NCBI GenBank assembly: GCA_032128395.1
Contig: JAQBGV010000001.1
Location: 1-15,736 of the forward strand
Direction: 5' to 3'
DNA length: 15,736 nucleotides
Source of the DNA: JAQBGV01 sp032128395
Lineage (GTDB): Bacteria > Planctomycetota > UBA8108 > UBA1146
This document shows, piece by piece, positions 13,907 through 15,736 of this stretch. The position numbers were made by a program, and so were the translations under genes. The notes below the pieces were generated by a model. That model was given only the letters and a program-made list of their open reading frames with translations. It was not told the origin of the DNA and did not search any database. Every line of letters starts with the position of its first letter. The first letter of the stretch is position 1.

Positions 13907-15160
13907 ATGAGGCGGAAATATCTCTGCGGGATCGCTCTGATCCTGCTCTCTCTCTCCACCGTGATCTCTGCACAGACCGTGGATCCGTACATCCTCTCTC
14001 TGACGGATGCGTCGGGTGGGACCGGAGTCCCGCTCGGGATCGACGTCTTCCTCGAATCGAACGCCGGTCAGGTCCAGGGGTGGTCCTTCGGCGTGTGCCA
14101 CGACGACGAGGTGCTCGAGTACGTCGGAGCGATCGAAGGTCCCGCGACCCTCACCGCGAAGAATGGCGCTCCAGCCGACTTCACCATGGTCAACGAAGTA
14201 GTCGGGGGGATGACGATGGGGACGGTGATCTGCTTCACCGCCTGCGCCACGCTCCCCCAAGGGATGTACGAACTCCTCGAGATCAGCTACGTCCCCATCG
14301 CTTCGGCGGGGACTTCGACCTCGGTCTCGTTCTGCTCCACCCTCGGCTTCCCGGTGATCCATACGGTGGTCGTCGTCAACGGGGCGAGCCAGATCCCGAC
14401 GCAGATCTCCGGCACGATCGATGTGGTCAGCCCGAACGACTTGGTGATCGGCACCGCCTACGGTCCCCCGGGGCTGACGGTCTCGGTTCCGGTGCGACTG
14501 ACGAGCGTCGTTCCGGTCGACGGGATACAGGTGGCGTTCACCTTCGACCCGGCGGTCCTCACCCTCGTCTCGGTGGATCCCGTCGGGCCGGCTCTGAATG
14601 CGGACTTCTTCGCTCTCCCCGCAGGTCTCGCCCCCGGTGAGGTCGGATTCGGCTTGGTGATGGACATCTCTCCACCGCTCGACAATCAGCTCCCGAGCGG
14701 CGACGACATCCAGATCCTGGATGCTCGATTCGAAATCGCTCCCGGAGCGCTCGCGCCCCTGACCAGCACCCTCGCGTTCGCACCCTCGGTCGGCGCCCCC
14801 CCCCTCAGCACCACGCTGGTGTCGGGACAGACGCAGGAATTGCCGAATCTCTTCGACGGTTCCGTCGAGGTCGTCGACTACCGGCCGTTCGTCCGTGGGG
14901 ACTGCAACCACGACCAAATCGTGAACATCGCGGACGGGATCACTTCGCTCTACTACCTCTTCGTCGGAACCGTCTTTCCGACCTGCCTCGATGCCTGCGA
15001 TGTGAACGACGATGCGTTCCTCGATACGGCGGACCCGATCACGATCTTCTCGTACCAGTTCTCCGGGGGACCACCCCCTCCTCCCCCTTTTCCCGTGGCG
15101 GGAATCGACCCGACCCCCGGCGAAGGGATCGGATGTGACGGAGACATCGACGATCAGTAG
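13907..15160 (+). CDS. Exported protein with two cohesin-like domains and a dockerin-like C-terminus
   Basis: The 417-residue protein has a signal peptide (MRRKYLCGIALILLSLSTVISAQ, shown here only to mark cleavage near residue 22). Two beta-sandwich, cohesin-like segments follow: about 25-175 (GGTGVPLGIDVFLESNAGQV, QGWSFGVCHD) and about 178-325 (PGLTVSVPVRLTSVVPVDGI, FDPAVLTL). Residues 328-400 form a dockerin-like pair of calcium loops, GDCNHDQIVNIADG and DVNDDAFLDTADP, with the spaced aspartates of type I dockerins. A PPPPPPFP stretch and IDPTPGEGIGC come next, then an acidic end. The start is ATG 13907, with GGGAGG 8 bases upstream; ATG 13880 is in frame but would precede the signal peptide. 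Carrying both cohesin-like and dockerin-like parts suggests a surface scaffold or self-associating protein. Cohesin assignment is from pattern only. Confidence 0.8.
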   Translation: MRRKYLCGIALILLSLSTVISAQTVDPYILSLTDASGGTGVPLGIDVFLESNAGQVQGWSFGVCHDDEVLEYVGAIEGPATLTAKNGAPADFTMVNEVVGGMTMGTVICFTACATLPQGMYELLEISYVPIASAGTSTSVSFCSTLGFPVIHTVVVVNGASQIPTQISGTIDVVSPNDLVIGTAYGPPGLTVSVPVRLTSVVPVDGIQVAFTFDPAVLTLVSVDPVGPALNADFFALPAGLAPGEVGFGLVMDISPPLDNQLPSGDDIQILDARFEIAPGALAPLTSTLAFAPSVGAPPLSTTLVSGQTQELPNLFDGSVEVVDYRPFVRGDCNHDQIVNIADGITSLYYLFVGTVFPTCLDACDVNDDAFLDTADPITIFSYQFSGGPPPPPPFPVAGIDPTPGEGIGCDGDIDDQ

Positions 15161-15257
15161 TGGCCGAGGGACGCCAAGCCATTCTCCTGCTTGAGGTTGG
15201 AAAAGCTGGGAAGAGCGCGCAGGATCACCCTCAGGGGTAGAGGAATCGCCCTCCTGG

Positions 15258-15266
15258 TGATACAAT
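15258..15266 (+). promoter_or_regulatory. Extended -10 promoter of the third secreted gene
   Basis: TGA-TACAAT matches an extended -10 (TGn plus a 5 of 6 match to TATAAT). The -35 position (15238-15243, TAGAGG) is weak, which extended -10 promoters tolerate. The transcript would have a leader of about 290 bases. Confidence 0.55.
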
Positions 15267-15300
15267 CGACCCCCGGGTCTGTTCTTTTTCCGCTCTCCAC

Positions 15301-15339
15301 TGGCGCGACTGCGTGGCGCAATTGCGTGGCGCGACTGCA
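15301..15339. repeat. Three tandem 13-base repeats
   Basis: TGGCGCGACTGCG, TGGCGCAATTGCG and TGGCGCGACTGCA follow one another exactly. The middle unit contains the palindrome CGCAATTGCG (15317-15326). They start about 35 bases after the -10 element, so they lie in the transcribed leader. Confidence 0.85.
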
Positions 15340-15350
15340 ACTGAGTCTTC

Positions 15351-15366
15351 GCATCTGGGCAGATGC
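15351..15366 (+). other. Leader hairpin
   Basis: GCATCT (15351-15356) pairs with AGATGC (15361-15366) over the loop GGGC, directly before the larger helix that starts at 15366. Confidence 0.5.
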
Positions 15367-15448
15367 CCCGAGGGTCCTCCTGGCCCTCTGTGCCGATGTG
15401 GAGAGAGCCGTTGTGGAGAGGCCCCGAGGCACGAGGAGGTCCTCGGGG
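15366..15448 (+). ncRNA. Candidate structured leader RNA with two exclusive pairings
   Basis: CCCCGAGG (15366-15373) pairs with CCTCGGGG (15441-15448). Inside it, CCTCCT (15376-15381) pairs with AGGAGG (15434-15439), and GGCCCTCT (15382-15389) pairs with AGAGGCC (15417-15423) with one bulge. A second CCCCGAGG (15422-15429) can take the same partner at 15441-15448 with an 11-base loop, breaking the long form. This is the geometry of a switch or attenuator. It matches no known family that I recognise, and there is no U tract, so control of translation or RNA stability is likelier than termination. Confidence 0.45.
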
Positions 15449-15499
15449 GAGCCAAGACCCTCAGCGGTGGTGCTGACCCCCGATTCTGGAAACCCAGTG

Positions 15500-15541
15500 A
15501 TCTGGGTCATCGGCGGCTGCGCGTCCACCATCTGGGTCATC
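15500..15541. repeat. 12-base direct repeat ahead of the ribosome site
   Basis: ATCTGGGTCATC occurs at 15500-15511 and 15530-15541, start to start 30 bases. ACCCAG (15492-15497) pairs with CTGGGT of the first copy (15502-15507) and could instead pair with the second (15532-15537). The second copy ends 8 bases before GAGGAG. Confidence 0.7.
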
Positions 15542-15562
15542 TACGTACGAGGAGTATCGCCC

Positions 15563-15736
15563 ATGACCACGAAACGACGTGGCCTGCTCGCCGCCCTCGC
15601 GGCGATCTGCTGCACCTGTGGCATCACACTTCCGACCACCTCCGTTCTCGCCGCCGACGTGTTCCGACTCGGCACCACGAGCGGGAACGCCGGTTCGATC
15701 GGGGTCGAGTTGCCTCTGACCGCCACTCACGACGTG
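15563..15736 (+). CDS. N-terminus of a third exported protein, probably cohesin-like, cut by window end
   Basis: ATG at 15563 has GAGGAG (15549-15554) 8 bases upstream. The 58 visible residues begin with a signal peptide: basic MTTKRR, a hydrophobic core with a cysteine pair, and a likely cleavage after SVLAA near residue 31. The mature start, DVFRLGTTSGNAGSIGVELP, resembles the opening strand of the cohesin-like domains in the preceding gene (SLTDASGGTGVPLGIDVFL), so another beta-sandwich protein of the same set is likely. The cysteines in the signal region do not form a standard lipobox. The rest lies outside the window, so its domains and C-terminal tail cannot be judged. Confidence 0.75.
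   Translation, partial: MTTKRRGLLAALAAICCTCGITLPTTSVLAADVFRLGTTSGNAGSIGVELPLTATHDV

Larger units (their letters stand above)
15161..15562 (+). other. 402-base non-coding region with promoter, repeats and structured leader
   Basis: No convincing gene is visible; minus-strand open frames here lack ribosome sites and recognisable content. No terminator is evident after the stop at 15158-15160. The region holds an extended -10 promoter (15258-15266), three 13-base tandem repeats (15301-15339), hairpins and a long helix (15351-15448), a small hairpin TCAGC/GCTGA (about 15461-15475), and a 12-base direct repeat (15500-15541) ahead of the ribosome site GAGGAG (15549-15554). Confidence 0.6.

Noticed and set aside
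13832..15340. 502-residue minus-strand frame opposite the cohesin/dockerin gene
   Set aside because: It has a charged shadow composition, whereas the plus strand has a promoter, ribosome site, signal peptide and calcium loops.
15301..15541. CRISPR array or plasmid iterons
   Set aside because: The 13-base units are contiguous without spacers, the 12-base repeat has only two copies, and no Cas or replication gene is present.
15154..15730. Minus-strand frames in the right-hand intergenic region
   Set aside because: They cross the repeats and the signal-peptide gene, lack ribosome sites and resemble no known protein.

Overview
The window looks like chromosomal DNA from a GC-rich, probably uncultured bacterium. 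Almost every codon ends in G or C, which leaves long spurious antisense reading frames opposite the real genes. I see no rRNA, tRNA, IS element, integrase or CRISPR array. No gene fixes the lineage. The secreted proteins with two-loop dockerin-like tails ending in a proline-rich stretch and a GC dipeptide are of a kind I associate with Planctomycetota and similar environmental phyla; that placement is an impression, not proof.

Region 1 (1-8965, minus strand) is a tight housekeeping run transcribed leftwards. In transcription order it holds alanine dehydrogenase (ald), a long-chain polyprenyl diphosphate synthase, moaC, folD, mutL, a type I-beta DAHP synthase (aroF), and two M16 peptidase-like proteins, the last cut by the window edge. 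Junctions range from a 4-base GTGA overlap to about 100 bases, several genes start with GTG or TTG, and no terminator is visible inside, so it is probably one operon or a few nested ones. The M16 pair is an inactive-looking partner followed 2 bases later by a catalytic HxxEH member, as in the YmfF/YmfH pair of Firmicutes.

Region 2 (8966-11169) is a divergent intergenic region followed by nadD (TTG start) and asnS on the plus strand, separated by a perfect 24-base palindrome.

Region 3 (11170-15736, plus strand) is the accessory-looking part: three consecutive genes for exported proteins, each with its own promoter-like sequence and a structured or repeat-bearing upstream region. The first is a beta-propeller/FN3/beta-propeller/dockerin-like protein, broken by a +1 shift at a run of six G. 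A strong intrinsic terminator follows it. The second has two cohesin-like beta-sandwich domains plus a dockerin-like tail, behind a clear sigma70 promoter whose -35 lies in an inverted repeat. The third starts at 15563 and has only its signal peptide and first residues in the window; its roughly 300-base leader holds three tandem 13-base repeats and a long helix with a competing alternative hairpin. Together these could encode an extracellular or cell-surface assembly held by cohesin-dockerin-type contacts. That idea is inferred from domain layout only.
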